From the NCBI GenBank assembly GCA_037127315.1, contig JBBBDQ010001287.1, forward strand, positions 3,982,501-4,046,500: a DNA stretch of 64,000 bases, in the 5' to 3' direction. A program made the translations under genes and the position numbers. The notes under the pieces are model-generated. The model did not search any database. It was not told where the DNA came from and worked only from the letters and a program-made list of their open reading frames with translations. This stretch comes from Ascarosepion bandense (taxonomy: Eukaryota; Mollusca; Cephalopoda; Sepiida; Sepiidae). How positions within the stretch are numbered: position 1 is the stretch's first letter; each line of letters opens with the position of its first letter. Shown piece by piece: positions 1-10,519 of the stretch.

Positions 1-6
1 AGAGAG

Positions 7-34
7 ACAGATCTCACGTAGCAGTCCAGCACTC
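7..34 (-). mobile_element. Tiny fragment of the RTE-like LINE
   Basis: The bases around 12-33 are the reverse complement of part of the RTE-like RT tail near 7535-7558. They lie directly before a (TCTA)n run and probably are the edge of a truncated copy that continues outside the window. Confidence 0.4.
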
Positions 35-37
35 TTC

Positions 38-41
<4 letters not shown>

Positions 42-91
<50 letters not shown>

Positions 92-114
92 AGTCTGTTC
101 ATGTGTATCTATCT
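42..114. repeat. (TCTA)n microsatellite with CAGTCTGTTCATG edge
   Basis: About 12 TCTA units are followed by CAGTCTGTTCATGT. The same edge sequence follows each TCTA block in the composite array at 56.3-58.1 kb, so this is a single distant copy of that unit. Confidence 0.85.
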
Positions 115-695
115 TTTAACATAGGGAAGAAATAATTTCTAATTGTCCTTCTATAAAAACTACGCCGCCTCATTGATTTTGCATCGCTGTTGGCTAAGAT
201 GTCTCCACTTAGCAGGAGGCGTAATTACAAATACAAAGGGACTAGATTCAGGCTAAAAACCTCCTTTCATGTCCTCCGAGAAACAAGCAAATACATCATG
301 AGGAACTGCGGAGGAGGAAGCTGGTGGGGCTGCCAATGGTGACGACTTGGTTATGTTAACAAACGTGTGTGTTGCTTTGCTTTTTCTTCATTTAACCACT
401 CTTTCGGTCTAGACCGCCGTCCAACCACCTACCTTGATTTCTTTATTTCTGCTTATTGATCGATCTATCGATCTCTCTCCATCTCGATAACGGTTCGTAT
501 ATCTATCTATATACAAAAGTCTGTAATTTCTTAGGAATTAATGGAGCTTATTCATAATGTGGATTACTTCCTGTTGCTTCAAACAAATTTGTCTATCCGA
601 ACACGTGAATGTAACTTTAATAAGAAACAACCGCTTCTTCAAATTTTTCTTCTTTTAAAATATTTTATGTCTTTATGTTTTCTGCTTTCATCTAC

Positions 696-698
<3 letters not shown>
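115..698. other. Unassigned AT-rich sequence
   Basis: No motif, open frame or repeat copy was recognised. Part of it (about 160-360) has higher GC than its surroundings but matches nothing else in the window. Confidence 0.5.
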
Positions 699-788
<90 letters not shown>

Positions 789-848
789 TGAGCTTGTCTC
801 TGATATTTAACAGTATATGTTTAGAAAATTATTTGCGGCCTCGATACG

Positions 849-882
<34 letters not shown>
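699..882. repeat. Two (TA)n microsatellites
   Basis: (TA)n runs occupy about 699-787 and 850-882 and are separated by about 60 unique bases. Confidence 0.95.
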
Positions 883-885
<3 letters not shown>

Positions 886-1136
886 CCTAAGTTTATGTCA
901 CGACTCGGATTTTTATGCGTTATGCAATCATCAGGCGCATATTTTAAACTATGAGTTTAAAATATGCACCTGATTTTGAGCCGTGCCATAGACATTGCAA
1001 AATATCTATATTCATTAATATATATATAATACAGTTCTGTTCTTACGCTTTATAAACAGCTGGATACATGTCTACCCTCATATGTGCAAGCTGCATTCAC
1101 CCTAGTCGGGTTGAGCCAGCTTCCTCCCCGATGGAG

Positions 1137-1441
1137 AAAGATTCATTGGGATTTATTTAATAGCAGTGACCCAAGTCCTACCCTGTTATTTAACCCATAA
1201 CTGGAAGGAAGGGACTGATTAATATCTTTCTTAAGCCTACCAGTGCGTAAGTGAAATGCAGGGCATTCAACTGGAATTCGAACTCTGCTTACCGATTTCT
1301 TTTTCCGAGCTGATATGCACTGCACCACAACGCACATCCGTCAATAAACGCTTACAGTAACTGATATTCCTAAGCGTTCACCCATCTAAGTACTGACCAG
1401 GCTCAACGTTGCTTAACTTAGGTGATTGAACGAGAACCGGT
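1137..1441 (-). mobile_element. 5S rRNA-derived SINE, copy A
   Basis: On the minus strand the head, from 1441 downward, is 5S rRNA-like, with the 5S internal region (AAGTTAAGCAACGTTGAGCC type) and the GGTCAGTACTTAGATGGGTGA block. A tRNA-like body follows with GTTGTGGTGCAGTG (box A-like) and AGAGTTCGAATTCCAG (box B-like). The tail reads through a GGTAGGACTTGGG segment to AAATCCCAATGAATCTT. The copy aligns end to end with those at 45126-45415 (minus) and 37615-37930 (plus). The 5' end of the 5S head is missing here. It is a Pol III-type retroposon and not a functional 5S gene. Confidence 0.8.
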
Positions 1442-1463
1442 TGGGCACCTCGAAGTAGAATAA

Positions 1464-1562
1464 TTGTTAGCAAGCATGTCTCGCTAATAAATCATTATAA
1501 GTGAGTAGTGGGTTCTATCCTCACTGGGTACCCTATACTTTTGACCTTGTGTCACACTTGAG
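1464..1562 (+). mobile_element. tRNA-like SINE (family 2), copy 1
   Basis: The block is TTGTTAGCAAGC, then GTGAGTAGTGGGTTC, then CTCACTGGGTACC, then CTTGTGTCACA. It recurs at 7217-7328, 11415-11530 and 12515-12600, and partly at 53742-53800. The AGTTCGATTCTCACTGG part of the better copies resembles a tRNA box B. It lies directly beside the 5S-derived SINE. Confidence 0.55.
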
Positions 1563-1734
1563 AAAATCACAGTTACTGGCTGTTTGCATCTTATGGATAA
1601 TTTGTATACCTGCTTCTCTGATGGCTGTAATCTACAGAAGATGCAACGTCAACTGGCATCTTTTTGATAGCTTTTTTCTCTTCTCTTTTCTCCGACAACT
1701 CCTTGACATTAGTGTTCTGTTTCGTTTTTCTTTT

Positions 1735-1782
1735 GTGTGTGTGTGTGTGTGTGTGTATGTGTGTGTGTGTGTGCGCGCGTGT

Positions 1783-1814
<32 letters not shown>

Positions 1815-1815
1815 C
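1735..1815. repeat. (TG)n microsatellite
   Basis: An interrupted (TG)n run with a short GCGCGCG patch. The open frames on both strands across it translate only dinucleotide repeat and are not genes. Confidence 0.95.
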
Positions 1816-2291
1816 CTCTTCTCTCATATAACATCCTGCGTACTAGTGGAAGTACTGTCTTGCTTGGAGTGAAGTGATTATATATATATTGGTGTATTTA
1901 GGCAGAAAATCTCTCTTTTAGGCATTCGCTTTCAAATAATGACATGTCATTTATGCTATGAAATAGTAGATAATTTTCACGATCTAATGAACACTAAGAA
2001 TAATTTTCAACTGTTACATTTTAAAAATGAAAAAATTACAGTAATTTTTTAGCAACACAGTTTTGCCTTTTTTTTTTTTTTTGTGTTACTACAACTTACA
2101 CCCCCTGAAGATTATCTCGGAGAGATATTGAAAGTACTTGGGAACATTGAGAAATGGAAAATAAGATCAACTGTAAAAATTACAGAGCATTTCTTATAAC
2201 TTTCAATTATCATATACGTCAGATTATCCGTGAGCTCTAACGGATTTTATTAAAAATTAGCAAACATAATGTTTGCAGTTTACTTTAATCT

Positions 2292-2294
<3 letters not shown>

Positions 2295-2363
<69 letters not shown>
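2295..2363. repeat. (AC)n/(TA)n microsatellite
   Basis: About 31 AC units end in a short ATATATATA run that abuts the fold-back element at 2364. Confidence 0.95.
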
Positions 2364-2543
2364 CTGTAATGGTTGTTACAATGTTTTTATAACTTCATAG
2401 TATCACTACACAAACATTTTCATGTTTCGAAGCCAGCCCATTATGTTGTTGGCTTCATCCTCAGGTGATTTAATCACCTGAGGATGAAGCCAACAACATA
2501 ATGGGCTGGCTTCGAAACATGAAAATTGTAACAACCATTACAG
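2364..2543. repeat. Large perfect fold-back (inverted repeat)
   Basis: Positions 2417-2470 are the exact reverse complement of 2472-2525, a 54-bp arm with a 1-nt centre. Outside it, 2364-2382 is the exact reverse complement of 2525-2543. About 34 bp of left-arm sequence (2383-2416) has no partner on the right. Each arm carries CTGAGGA, a TGAAGCC/GGCTTC stem and GAAAC, the layout seen at hammerhead-like sites near Penelope-like element ends. It is probably two copies of one element end joined head to head. Confidence 0.9.
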
Positions 2544-2638
2544 TCTAACGCTGTACATTTGTATCGAACACTCTTTATAAAAGTAAATGCATGAACAAAA
2601 GGTTAATAAACCTACGAGTCCAACAACTTAGTTACAAT

Positions 2639-2642
<4 letters not shown>
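2543..2642 (+). repeat. Interspersed repeat (TTTATAAAAGTAAATGC type), copy 1
   Basis: The core TTTATAAAAGTAAATGC, with flanking ATCGARCACTC and AACCTACGAGT, also occurs at about 10520-10580 and 60228-60325. The 60-kb copy lies downstream of a Penelope-like element, which suggests that this is a terminal piece of that family. Confidence 0.6.
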
Positions 2643-2707
<65 letters not shown>

Positions 2708-2842
2708 AGGATTAATTCAAAGATGTTGAATGGCCATTTCGATATGAAGATCCCCACGGGGGACGACACATCACCTCAGCAAAAAACCTTTCAGTAATAT
2801 TTTATTACATGGAGCTCTCTTCCTGTATCATTTTTTAATATT

Positions 2843-2904
<62 letters not shown>

Positions 2905-2950
2905 GTGAATATATATATACCTATATATATATATACCTATATATATATCC
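2643..2950. repeat. (TA)n microsatellite cluster
   Basis: (TA)n runs occur at about 2643-2701, 2851-2900 and 2908-2950, the last with an internal CCGTGTGAATA spacer present twice. The 65-residue minus-strand frame here is microsatellite. Confidence 0.95.
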
Positions 2951-3394
2951 GTGTGAATAAGGAACGAACAAAAATTAACATCGTTCAAAACATTAACAGT
3001 GCTCGATATACAATATAGAGCTGTGAATATTTATAACTAAATTTATAGTTCAGAACATATAAATGTTCTAAACTTTTAAACAAGTTGTGTTAAACGATAG
3101 AGACGACATGGTTTTATTATTTTTCTTTTGAATTTTTTCATAATTTTTTATTAGACTTTTTATTTCTGGATTATTTCTTGATATTTTTCTAGGCTAGTGA
3201 GTTGCATGATGCCATTTTATATACCTTTAGAGTCAGTATTTAGATGGTTAATATTATTTATTTATAATTATTGTTAAAAGACAAATTGATATTGCCAAAT
3301 ATAATATATAAAAAAATATATATACTTTATGTTCTAAACTATAATTTATATTTATATGTACTTTATGTTCTAAACTATAATTTATATAATACAT

Positions 3395-3690
3395 ATATGT
3401 ACCGTGAAACCGATGAAATGTAACTGCAATTTCTTCTCCAACAGCTTCTTTTTTCGCACTTCCCGCCTATGGAATTCCCTTTCTCATGCTTGCTTCCCCG
3501 ACGGCTATAACCTCCAGGAATTTAAATGTAAGGTCAATAGACACCTCCTAACACACTAACCCTCCCATCTCTCCAACTCTACCCCTATGTACATCCTAAC
3601 TTGTCTATCGCCCTGTGTAACCCCCTGCGCTATAGTGGCAGTAGAATGCCTTGCTTGGGGTGGCATGATTAAAATATATATATATATATA
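3395..3690 (+). mobile_element. LINE (jockey/CR1-like, subfamily A), 3' end
   Basis: The block reads TTCGCACTTCCCGCC, then TGGAATTCCC, then CTTCCCCGACGGCTA, then AATTTAAATGTAAGGTCAAT. This encodes the conserved RT C-terminus (R-TS-LWNSLP, CFPDGYNLQEFKCKVN). It is followed by a ~150-bp UTR ending in the family tail (GCCTTGCTTGGGGTGGCATGATT). The copy is heavily 5'-truncated and continues into (TA)n. Confidence 0.85.
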
Positions 3691-3892
3691 GTATACTACA
3701 TTTTAACGACTACTCAGAGTTTCATGCATTATGTAATTATTAGGTGCATATTATGAACTAAACGTTTCTGATTTCTGAACAATGTGGCTTGGAATCCGAC
3801 AGGATTATATGATAAATAATAAACAGAAAACATTTTATTAAACTAACATATTTCATTCACGATTATACATAATTATTTCAATCACACATAGA

Positions 3893-4380
3893 CAAATTTG
3901 AATTATTATAATATTTATATAATTAACATATAAATTACATATAATATTTATATAATTAACATATAAATTACATATAATATTTACAGATTTTATAAACTCA
4001 CATAACATGAAGTAATATTTACAGATTTTATAAACTCACATAACATATAAATTACATATAATATTTATATAATTAATATATAAATTACATATAATATTTA
4101 CAGATTTTATAAACTCACATAACATGAAGTAATATTTACAGATTTTATAAACTCACATAACATATAAATTACATATAATATTTATATAATTAATATATAA
4201 ATTACATATAATATTTACAGATTTTATAAACTCACATAACATGAAGTAATATTTACAGATTTTATAAACTCACATAACATATAAATTACATATAATATTT
4301 ATATAATTAACATATAAATTACATATAATATTTACAGATTTTATAAACTCACATAACATGAAGTAATATTTACAGATTTT
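3893..4380. repeat. 117-bp tandem repeat, about 4 copies
   Basis: The marker CATGAAGTAATATTT occurs at 4006, 4123, 4240 and 4357, an exact 117-bp period. Each unit itself contains two TTTACAGATTTTATAAACTC sub-blocks, so the array shows nested duplication. Confidence 0.9.
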
Positions 4381-4487
4381 CATTTAGACTTATAATTCAT
4401 TAAATTCCTGTCATGAAACTTCGAATGGACACGTTGTCGCTACTTAAATTCAGAAAGTCACATCCTCTCAATTGTAATACAGACCGT

Positions 4488-4489
<2 letters not shown>

Positions 4490-4521
<32 letters not shown>
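4490..4521. repeat. (TA)n microsatellite
   Basis: About 16 TA units. Confidence 0.9.
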
Positions 4522-4522
<1 letters not shown>

Positions 4523-4524
<2 letters not shown>

Positions 4525-5090
4525 ATATTTATTAATAAATTATAACATTGATATGTTACAATATCAATACAAAAGTAGCTATTTTGTTTCGACACTTTTT
4601 GTGTCTTATCAAGTGATGTGGTTATTTCAAAATGAATGGCTTTAAAAGGTTAAGAACAAGCAAGACCTCTTTCATCAGGGAGGCATTATTGTATGTACAA
4701 TGTGGACCAATCAGAGTAAAGCAACTTTTACTTTGGAGAATATGTGGGAAGACTTAAAATTAATCTTGGTGGGCATTGGTATTAAAATTTTATAAAATTA
4801 AGATCAGCATTATTAATTAACTATTATATCTACTATATTTTTGTTGCTAAGAAAGAAAAAAAAACTATATATATATATATATTTTAACAATTTCGTAGAT
4901 TTAGAAAGTTATTAATATATTAGACGGGGGAGAGCGGTGTAGATATAGAAGAATCCAAAGGAGTATCCTGTACATGAAGTTGTAGGATAACACTCTAATA
5001 GAGCTCTAAATATATATGTATATAAATACCACTTTCTTTTATTTTTGGAAATCTTTTTGTACGAGGAAAGAAGATATTAAAAGGAGGGGG
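4523..5090. other. Unassigned AT-rich sequence
   Basis: Apart from the hammerhead-like motif and a short (TA)n at about 4866-4881, no feature was recognised. Confidence 0.4.
4586..4613 (-). ncRNA. Hammerhead-like motif (degenerate)
   Basis: Minus strand: CTTGATAA, stem GACAC, loop of five A, stem GTGTC, then GAAAC. The order matches a hammerhead core (CUGAUGA, stem II, GAAA), but the first box is altered, so activity is doubtful. Similar sites lie at 6135, 30762, 55305 and 60136. Confidence 0.35.
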
Positions 5091-5420
5091 GGGAGAACGA
5101 CGACAGAAAAGATGGAAAAACAATATCAAAATCAAGAAAAGGAAAGAAAGAGGAAGGAGAACGACATGGAAGAAACAAAAGCAAAGTTGTAAATAAGAGG
5201 GAAAGCACTGAAAGGAAATAGACAATGGAAACGGCAAAGATAGGGAGATTTTATATTTAGGCATGAATTGAATTGTAAACAGATATAGACATCGCTTACA
5301 TGTTGTCTGGACTCAAATCTTTTTGCATTACAAAAAAAAGAAGCAGAGTGCAAAGAGAAGAACAAAAAGAAAAAGTGAGAAAATGCACAGAAGAAAGAAA
5401 TAATATGAGAAATATCTTCT
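5090..5420. repeat. Purine-rich low-complexity DNA
   Basis: A GAA/GGA-rich tract. The open frames on both strands across it are compositional. Confidence 0.6.
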
Positions 5421-5444
5421 TACGTCGTACAAAAAGATTTCTAT

Positions 5445-5600
5445 CAAAAAAATATAATGGTGTCAAATCTGGTGAACGTGGAGGCCAATAAAATGGTCCA
5501 CTCCTTCCGATCTATCTGTTAAGAAATTCCTGATTTAAAAACTATTTAACACGCAGAGCAAAGTGAAAAGGAGCTCCATCTTGTTGAAACATTAAACATT
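5445..5600 (-). pseudogene. Tc1/mariner-type DDE transposase fragment
   Basis: On the minus strand the sequence reads FQQDGAPFHFALRVK, stop, FLNQEFLNR, stop, IGRSGPFYWPPRSPDLTPLYFF. QQDGAP-H and PPRSPDLTPL are hallmarks of the second and third catalytic Asp regions of a widespread metazoan Tc1/mariner-related transposase family. Two in-frame stops and the lack of N-terminal sequence make this a dead fragment. The region below 5445 shows a weak continuation (RNLF, repeated TTTTTGTACGA). The transposase would bind and move DNA by cut-and-paste; no activity remains. Confidence 0.75.
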
Positions 5601-5650
5601 ATAACATTTTTACAGATTATTTCTATCACAAATACAAGTAAAGTTGATAT

Positions 5651-6050
5651 TTACTCTTCTTCCCCACTTAAGAAAGATGTGTCACAAGGTCTTTTTTTAA
5701 TGTGGGGAACATGAGCGCGTACGCCCAGGTCGTGGTTAAATATTACCTATCCACGCGTTAGTGGTGGATAGGTTCAAACCGGTCTAAACTTGTCGTAAAC
5801 TGGTCTTATTCCGTCCTATTTTGGTCATTTTAAACCCAAGCCGGAAATACCGGTGGCCAAGGTTACTGCACCACAAGGTAATATATACTCTTCACCCCCA
5901 CTTGAGAGAGATGTGACACAAGGTCTTTTTAATGTGAGGAATATGAGCGCGTCCGCCAGGTCGTGGTCTAAACAATACCTATCCACCACGGTGGATAGGT
6001 TCAAAGCCGGTCTAAACTGGTCTTAAACTGGTCTTATTTTGTTAAATAAA
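5651..6050. repeat. Tandem duplication of a ~235-bp unit
   Basis: The block CTTGAGAGAGATGTGACACAAGGTC, GAGCGCGT, AGGTCGTGGT, CTATCCAC, GGTGGATAGG, ACCGGTCTAAACT occurs at about 5655-5830 and 5890-6050 with modest divergence. Each copy contains a short hairpin (CCTATCCAC/GTGGATAGG). Confidence 0.8.
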
Positions 6051-6134
6051 AATAAAGTTATAAAACGACAAAGAAGACGATGACCACGATCACGACGGCA
6101 TCAATAAAACGTTTATTACAATCATCATTAACTA

Positions 6135-6166
6135 CCTGATCAGACATTGTTCTTTCAATGTACAAT
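6135..6166 (+). ncRNA. Hammerhead-like motif (degenerate)
   Basis: CCTGATCA, stem GACATTG, loop, stem CAATGTA, then CAA where GAAA is expected. The flank (TTGTAGTAG, GTACATGTTCTAAA) is shared in reverse with the site at 30762-30793, so both belong to one element family. The catalytic GAAA is lost here. Confidence 0.35.
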
Positions 6167-6329
6167 TTTGTAGTAGTTTGTAGTTTGTACATGTTCTAAA
6201 GTATAATTAATAATAAATATTCACTGGTCTATTTTTATATTGAATACTGTTTTAATTGTGTGTTTTGAATGTTGTAATTATTTTCTTCGTTCATTATTCC
6301 TTTGTATATATCTATATATATATATATAT

Positions 6330-6352
6330 AAACTTATTTATAAATGGAACTT

Positions 6353-6399
<47 letters not shown>

Positions 6400-7025
6400 G
6401 TGACCGATAGACTCCGAAACGGCAGAACCGATTTTCTTAAAAATTTACACAATTGTACTATAAGCGTCTGCGATTGTTCTTAGCTACGTTATGTGTCGGG
6501 GTACCCCCGATAAATATCAAAAATCGATTATCGAAAAAATCGGGTTATAGAAGGAGTGGTCCGATTTTAAGCAAATTTGATACACTCATAAACAAAGACA
6601 TAAGAAACGATATTCAGAAGTTTCAAGGTTGCAGTTCTTACAATAGGACAGAAAATCGATAATATATATGTAAAAGGCAAGACGTTTGTGTGTATGCCTG
6701 TTTATCTGCCTGTATGTCTGTATTTTTTCAGCCCTTTTATTTTAGTTTTTGCTTCGGGTTTGGCTCTAATGATACCATTTACTCAGAGGACTTATTTAGC
6801 CTTCAAAATTCAGTTTACGACTAAAAAATCTTATTTGATATCGATAGCAGGAAATCAAAATTTGACTTACATCCATTCATTTTTCTTTCAGTCTACAGTT
6901 TCGCTTTAACTGGAAACAACTATTGCTTTTTAGTCTTTCCTGCCAACGTCCAAAGAGTCTGAGCTCCAGGACCATGGATTAGTTTTAAAACTTTCATTAC
7001 ACCCGAGCAACACCGGGCTATATTG

Positions 7026-7027
<2 letters not shown>
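6330..7027 (+). repeat. Interspersed repeat R1, copy 1 (longest)
   Basis: It starts TTATAAATGGAACTTT, runs through (TG)n, GAAACGGCAGAACCGATTTTC, a TCGATTATCGAAAAAATCGG block and GATACCATTTACTC, and ends at a GC-rich terminus, ACCCGAGCAACACCGGGCTA. Other copies are at 31680-32210 and 53955-54465, both minus. No coding capacity was seen. The class is unknown; a non-autonomous DNA element or Helitron-like repeat is possible. The 63-75-residue frames inside are not genes. Confidence 0.8.

Positions 7028-7086
<59 letters not shown>
7028..7086. repeat. (TA)n microsatellite
   Basis: About 29 TA units at the terminus of repeat R1. Confidence 0.95.
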
Positions 7087-7090
<4 letters not shown>

Positions 7091-7216
7091 AAGTTTTATT
7101 AAATTCTACCGCAAGTCAGATTGTATGCCAACGTTCTGAGATAGATCAACACGTTTTTTTATATCAACACGTTTTTGTAAATTCTGATATTAGGTATTAT
7201 GGTCACATTTTGGGAA

Positions 7217-7328
7217 CTTCGACGGTTTCTGATGGTTAGCAAGATTGTTTCGCTAGATTTATTAGACTGAGTAACGAGTTCGTGGCTTCACTGTGTGCCT
7301 TACACTCCGACCTTGTGCCACATCTAAG
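7217..7328 (+). mobile_element. tRNA-like SINE (family 2), copy 2
   Basis: Shares GATGGTTAGCAAG, CTGAGTAACGAGTTCG, CACTGTGTGCCTTA and CCTTGTGCCACATCT with the copies at 1464, 11415 and 12515. Confidence 0.55.
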
Positions 7329-7414
7329 CTAGGCTTGGGAAATAATTAAAGTTAAAATAATTAACTCCAAAAATAATTAACGTTGAAATAATTAACTTTA
7401 ACGTTTTGTAAAAT

Positions 7415-7657
7415 ACCTAGGAAGTGTTCAAACAGTAGATGGAAAGTGCGACACAGAGATCCGAAGGCGAATTGGCATGGCAAAGGACGCGTTCCAGAAG
7501 CTGAGTAAAGTACTAACACAGAGGAAAATTTCACTAGAGTGCTGGACTGCTACGTGATGTCAGTTCTTCAATACGGCAGTGAATGCTGGACAATATCATC
7601 GAAAATGAGGACAAAAATGTAAGCAGCGGAAATGTGGTTCTACAGAAGGATGCTGGA
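7415..7657 (+). pseudogene. RTE-like LINE, RT C-terminal fragment (first piece)
   Basis: Encodes FKYLG-like, VDGKCDTEIRRRIGMAKDAF and QKLSKVLTQRKISLE, then part of SECWT and a broken AEMWFYRRML. This is the post-RT region of a widespread LINE lineage. It has an internal stop and a small deletion around 7535. The same stretch is repeated in better shape from 7767, so the two pieces are a duplication or two adjacent insertions. Confidence 0.75.
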
Positions 7658-7722
7658 TATAAAGTGGGGGATCAGTTCCATATTACAATATATCTAAACT
7701 GACCCCTCACTTTGTGACCACA
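7658..7722. repeat. Small fold-back insert between the RTE pieces
   Basis: AAAGTGGGGGATCAGTT and AACTGACCCCTCACTTT are inverted repeats (15 of 17) around an AT spacer. This looks like a miniature inverted-repeat element. Confidence 0.55.
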
Positions 7723-7737
7723 GCAGTTTCTATACAT

Positions 7738-8295
7738 TTATATTCCTGAGATCCAAAACCACAAGGATGCATTCAAGAAGATGAGCAAAGTACTAACACA
7801 CAGGAAAATTTCACTAGAAACAAAGAAAAGAGTGCTGGACTGTGACGTGATGTCAGTTCTTCAATACGGCAGTGAATGCTGGACAATATCATCGAAAATG
7901 AGGACAAAACTGGAAGCAGCGGAAATGTGGTTCTACAGAAGGATGCTGCAGATATCGTGGACTGAGCATGCAAGCAACGATGGGCTGTTGGAAAGAATGG
8001 CAACAAAAAGGAATTTAATACTTAGCATCAGGAAGAGACAAGTGAAGTTCCTGGGACATGCAATGAGGAAGGAGAGGTTTGAGAATCTGATACTGACTAG
8101 CCAGAAAGAAGAAAAGAGAGACAGAGGAAGGCAGCAGATAACATATTTGCAGGGACTGATCAGGTGGATGACGGAACGGGGGTTGCGAGGTATAACAGGA
8201 GCAAACATACTAAGAGCCAGAAGGGATAGAGAGACGTGGAGAACCATGATCGCCTACATCCTAAAGGGACAGGGCACATGGAAGAAGAAGAATGT
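7738..8295 (+). pseudogene. RTE-like LINE, RT C-terminal domain
   Basis: An open frame at 7781-8380 encodes the C-terminal connector of a non-LTR reverse transcriptase: VLQYGSECWTIS, AAEMWFYRRMLQISWTEHAS, SIRKRQVKFLGHAMRKE, ENLILTS, then RGRQQITYLQGL and the ETWRTMIAYILKGQGTWKKK end. These match the recurrent RTE/BovB-like tail (YGCETW, E-W-YRRML-I-WT, R-LRFLGH--R, GKR-RGRQR). The catalytic domain and endonuclease are absent, so the copy is 5'-truncated. In the host it is inert retroposed DNA. Other copies are at 29650-30258, 33005-33245 and 40330-40960 (minus). The last ~30 residues of the open frame lie outside the element. Confidence 0.85.
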
Positions 8296-8534
8296 TCAGC
8301 AAATTTGTCTCACGAGACCTTTTATGTATCATTATCATTATACAAGGCCAATAACTAAGAGTGTTCTAAATCATTGCTGAATGAACGACGGGTAGATGCA
8401 AGAGTAGCGACTGTTTTTTTAAAATCTACCATTCTTCCAGAGTGCTCAATCAGGGTGTGAGAACGTAAATACACGGACATACTAATTCCAGCACGGTTAA
8501 CTTTAAGACTTCTTTTCACTCTTTCTTTTTTTTT

Positions 8535-8735
8535 CAATTGAAGTAGATAGATTAAACTATCGACCGGTTCACACTCCACCCACGTTTATTGAACAGGTGA
8601 AGAGGCTCACCCATTGTTCCCTGTTTAGGATGTGGTTTCCGGCTTTCTCTTTTCCAATCTTTTCACTCTTACGTAGCCCCCTGCACATCAGTGGCGTTAC
8701 CGCCTTGTTCGGGGTGATATGATTAAAAATATATA
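8535..8735 (+). mobile_element. LINE subfamily B 3' tail
   Basis: Contains GTTCACACTCCACCCACG, TATTGAACAGGTGAAGAGGC and GTTTAGGATGTGGTTTCCGG, then the tail CATCAGTGGCGTTACCGCC and CGGGGTGATATGATTAAAA. The same module is repeated in tandem at 51745-52290 and, on the minus strand, at 29040-29510. Confidence 0.8.
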
Positions 8736-8749
8736 TATATAAGTCTTGA

Positions 8750-8935
8750 ATTTAATCCGTGCTGGTATTAGTATGCCCATGTAATATTATCCTGGCTGCG
8801 AGGAGATCAGAGCTACTATGCCTACTGATGCGGTATTTTCTGTGTAACTTCGGTATCTCTCGGTAACTTACGGATCAGTCACTGTTCTCCCTATAGCAGG
8901 CGTATATGTATACTAGAGTCGAGTCCATTATCAAA
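8750..8935 (-). repeat. LTR-like repeat, partial copy
   Basis: On the minus strand it reads GATAATGGACTCGAC, GTAAGTTACCGAGAGATACCG, ACCGCATCAG and AGCTCTGATCTCC. These occur in the same order at 49286-49560 (plus). It is a truncated copy of that longer repeat. Confidence 0.7.
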
Positions 8936-9522
8936 TAAAAAGGGGAAAACCCACAACAGAGTGACCAATAATTTTGGCCATGTAAGCTACGTTGAGTATA
9001 TTATCTGATGGTCAGATTTTGGTAAATTGTATGGGTTGATAACGTTTCTGCAAAACCATCGTATAAATGCCTTGGTGCTGATCATCTTGCTAGAAGTAGC
9101 AGTCGAAAAGTTGGAAGTTGATACCGAAAAGAAAATATGAAATTTTCTTTTGCAAAAATCTCTTCGGGTAGCACAAAAAGTAACGAACGCATTCAGTATT
9201 TGATTAGGGCATTCTTGATTGCAGAAAAAAAGGGAGGCCAAATCAGAACAATTTTTTCCTGTTGTTTATTATTTTCCTCTGGCGTTCAATCATTCCTTCC
9301 TTCCTTGCTATTTTCCAGCGCCTTCCCAGTTACCAGCACAATTTACACCCTCGCTCACACTGTTGGCATTTTTCTCTCATACTCGGCACTTCAACATCAT
9401 TTCACTTTTGTTTTTACACCAAGTCTTTGAGCTTCAAGGTACGGTTTACTCTTCTCCTTCACTTTCCCTCTATTTAGTTCCACCTACTTATTACTATACT
9501 GACTCAATTCAAAACTAACTAA

Positions 9523-9526
<4 letters not shown>

Positions 9527-9569
<43 letters not shown>

Positions 9570-9620
9570 CAGTTTTATTTATCAAATTAGTACCTACCTA
9601 TATACAAAGCTTTTCATATG

Positions 9621-9654
<34 letters not shown>

Positions 9655-9685
9655 TAATATTCGCATATATATTTATTAATTCACA

Positions 9686-9720
<35 letters not shown>

Positions 9721-9844
9721 GTATATACATATATATATATATATATGTATCTTTTGGTTTTCATATCTACCTACCTATATACAAATCTCTTCATATATAT
9801 ATATATATATGGTAATATTCGCATATGTATGTTTATTAATTCAC

Positions 9845-9892
<48 letters not shown>

Positions 9893-9971
9893 AGAAAATC
9901 TAAGCACAAGCCAATAAACCTACCTAGGTTTTGCCCTATGGTTCTTCAGGGTAAAATAAATAAATAAATAA

Positions 9972-10016
<45 letters not shown>

Positions 10017-10122
10017 TTTGGTTTTCATATCTATACATTTATCAATATAACTATGTCTCTATTTTCTCATATATATATATTTGTTTTGGGTTACCATTAT
10101 CTCTCCTATTCTCTCTCTGTCA

Positions 10123-10155
<33 letters not shown>

Positions 10156-10213
10156 AATATATATACAGATAGCTATAGGTATAGATATATATAGGTATAG
10201 ATAGATAGGTACG

Positions 10214-10267
<54 letters not shown>

Positions 10268-10443
10268 CAGCTGCTATGATTGTACCAACGAGAAAAATGT
10301 GTATAATCTAAATAATTTATATATATACATATCGCATTTTTTCATGTTTCTTTCATGGAGTTCCTATCTATCTCACCGTTTCTCTTTATATATATATCAT
10401 GTTGAAACGATCTTTCAACAGTTATGAACATCGAAATTTATTT

Positions 10444-10496
<53 letters not shown>

Positions 10497-10500
10497 CAAT
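9527..10500. repeat. Dense (TA)n microsatellite cluster
   Basis: At least eight (TA)n runs, with (TG)n at about 9862-9891, (AAAT)n at about 9957-9976 and (CT)n at about 10123-10139. A block with GGTAATATTCGCATAT and TTATTAATTCACATA recurs at about 9652 and 9811, so the cluster includes a local duplication. Frames here are spurious. Confidence 0.9.
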
Positions 10501-10519
10501 ATGTATATTGTTAAAATAT

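Noticed and set aside
1501..1872. 123-residue plus frame
   Set aside because: Half of it is (TG)n translation (VCVCV) and the rest overlaps a tRNA-like SINE.
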